Positions 7,344 to 7,488 of a DNA stretch of 7,488 nucleotides are shown in pieces (position 1 is the first letter of the stretch; each line of letters starts with the position of its first letter). Both the position numbers and the translations under genes were made by a program. The notes under the pieces are model-generated. The model saw only the letters and a program-made list of their open reading frames with translations, ran no database searches and was not told where the DNA came from. This stretch comes from an uncultured Coprococcus sp. (GTDB taxonomy: Bacteria; Bacillota_A; Clostridia; Lachnospirales; Lachnospiraceae), in contig CAAGAB010000264.1 of the NCBI GenBank assembly GCA_900767685.1, forward strand, positions 1 to 7,488, read 5' to 3'.

Positions 7344-7372
7344 TTGACATTGTAAAATGATGGTGGTATCTT
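7344..7372 (+). promoter_or_regulatory. Strong sigma-A promoter reading out of the window
   Basis: A perfect -35 TTGACA (7344-7349) is followed after exactly 17 bp by TATCTT (7367-7372; 4 of 6 matches), which is preceded by TGG (7364-7366), an extended -10 element. The expected start is near 7379. The stretch upstream of the -35 is A-rich (GAAAAAAG, 7333-7340), as in UP elements. The target lies beyond the window. A stable RNA such as an rRNA operon, or a gene with a long leader, fits best because no start codon with a ribosome binding site appears in the next 110 bp. Confidence 0.75.
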
Positions 7373-7378
7373 ATAAAA

Positions 7379-7488
7379 GCTGTCGCGTGAGACGGTGTCA
7401 GGAACATCTGTAAAACATCAGATTTTGAGATTTATTCGATTTATAATCTTCCGATTATGATACGAAATCAGTTCATAAGAACTGACGA
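7379..7488 (+). promoter_or_regulatory. Structured transcript leader, cut by window end
   Basis: The presumed transcript from about 7379 folds into successive stems: CTGTC (7380-7384) / GACGG (7391-7395) with a GCGTGA loop; ATCTG (7406-7410) / CAGAT (7419-7423); a 14-position stem from 7435-7448 to 7453-7466 with a TTCC loop and two internal mismatches; and the perfect 7-bp TCAGTTC (7468-7474) / GAACTGA (7479-7485) with an ATAA loop. I do not recognise a known riboswitch or a T-box core. The first hairpin is reminiscent of rRNA operon leaders in Clostridia, but no boxA or 16S sequence is reached, so this stays a guess. Confidence 0.45.

Larger units (their letters stand above)
7065..7488. other. 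424-bp region without a convincing gene, 3' of radA
   Basis: No reading frame here has both a ribosome binding site and recognisable content. The contents, in order, are: the radA 3' flank without a classic terminator; an 11-bp hairpin (7108-7133); an unexplained A-rich stretch (about 7140-7277); a short direct-repeat cluster (7278-7315); a strong promoter (7344-7372); and a structured leader to the window end. These parts are listed separately. The A-rich stretch looks compositionally different from the neighbouring genes and could be decayed sequence. Confidence 0.7.

Noticed and set aside
7065..7488. tRNA gene, CRISPR array or complete mobile element in the 3' region
   Set aside because: No cloverleaf with a TTCGA-type T-arm and acceptor stem is found, the repeats are only 9 bp without unique spacers, and no transposase or integrase is coded.

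Overview
The window reads as ordinary, chromosomally located DNA from a low- to mid-GC Gram-positive anaerobe of the Clostridia, most likely a Lachnospiraceae relative (Roseburia, Coprococcus, Butyrivibrio or Eubacterium type). This rests on the protein sequences, strong AGGAGG-type ribosome binding sites, the clpC/radA linkage, and a 138-residue protein that I remember as common in this family, where it usually carries the doubtful label 'endosialidase'. All genes lie on the + strand.

Region 1 (1-2431) is the 3' end of a purine biosynthesis operon: the C-terminal half of purM, then purN (overlapping purM by 7 nt), then purD (11 nt after purN). These catalyse AIR synthesis, GAR formylation and GAR synthesis in the de novo IMP pathway. 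A good intrinsic terminator (2491-2529) closes the operon.

Region 2 (2530-7064) is a protein-quality and DNA-repair cluster: clpC (Hsp100 unfoldase of the ClpCP protease), a small acidic protein of unknown function with its own AT-rich leader and candidate promoters, and radA (DNA repair and branch-migration ATPase). The clpC/radA neighbourhood matches the ctsR-mcsA-mcsB-clpC-radA locus of Bacilli, but ctsR, mcsA and mcsB are missing here and purine genes lie directly upstream. No CtsR or CIRCE operator is visible.

Region 3 (7065-7488) is a 424-bp stretch with no convincing gene, and is the most unusual part. It holds an 11-bp hairpin with a TTTA loop (7108-7133) that resembles the right-end hairpins of IS200/IS605-type elements but has no transposase beside it. 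It also holds four near-tandem copies of TCAGTTAGT (7278-7315) spaced 9-10 bp apart, then a strong sigma-A promoter (TTGACA, 17 bp, extended -10), then a transcribed leader with at least three further stem-loops that runs off the window end. The promoter probably drives a stable RNA (an rRNA operon is my first guess) or a gene with a long structured leader; the window ends before this can be decided.

I see no clearly new biological system. The parts worth following up are the repeat-promoter-leader array at the 3' end and the uncharacterised gene between clpC and radA.
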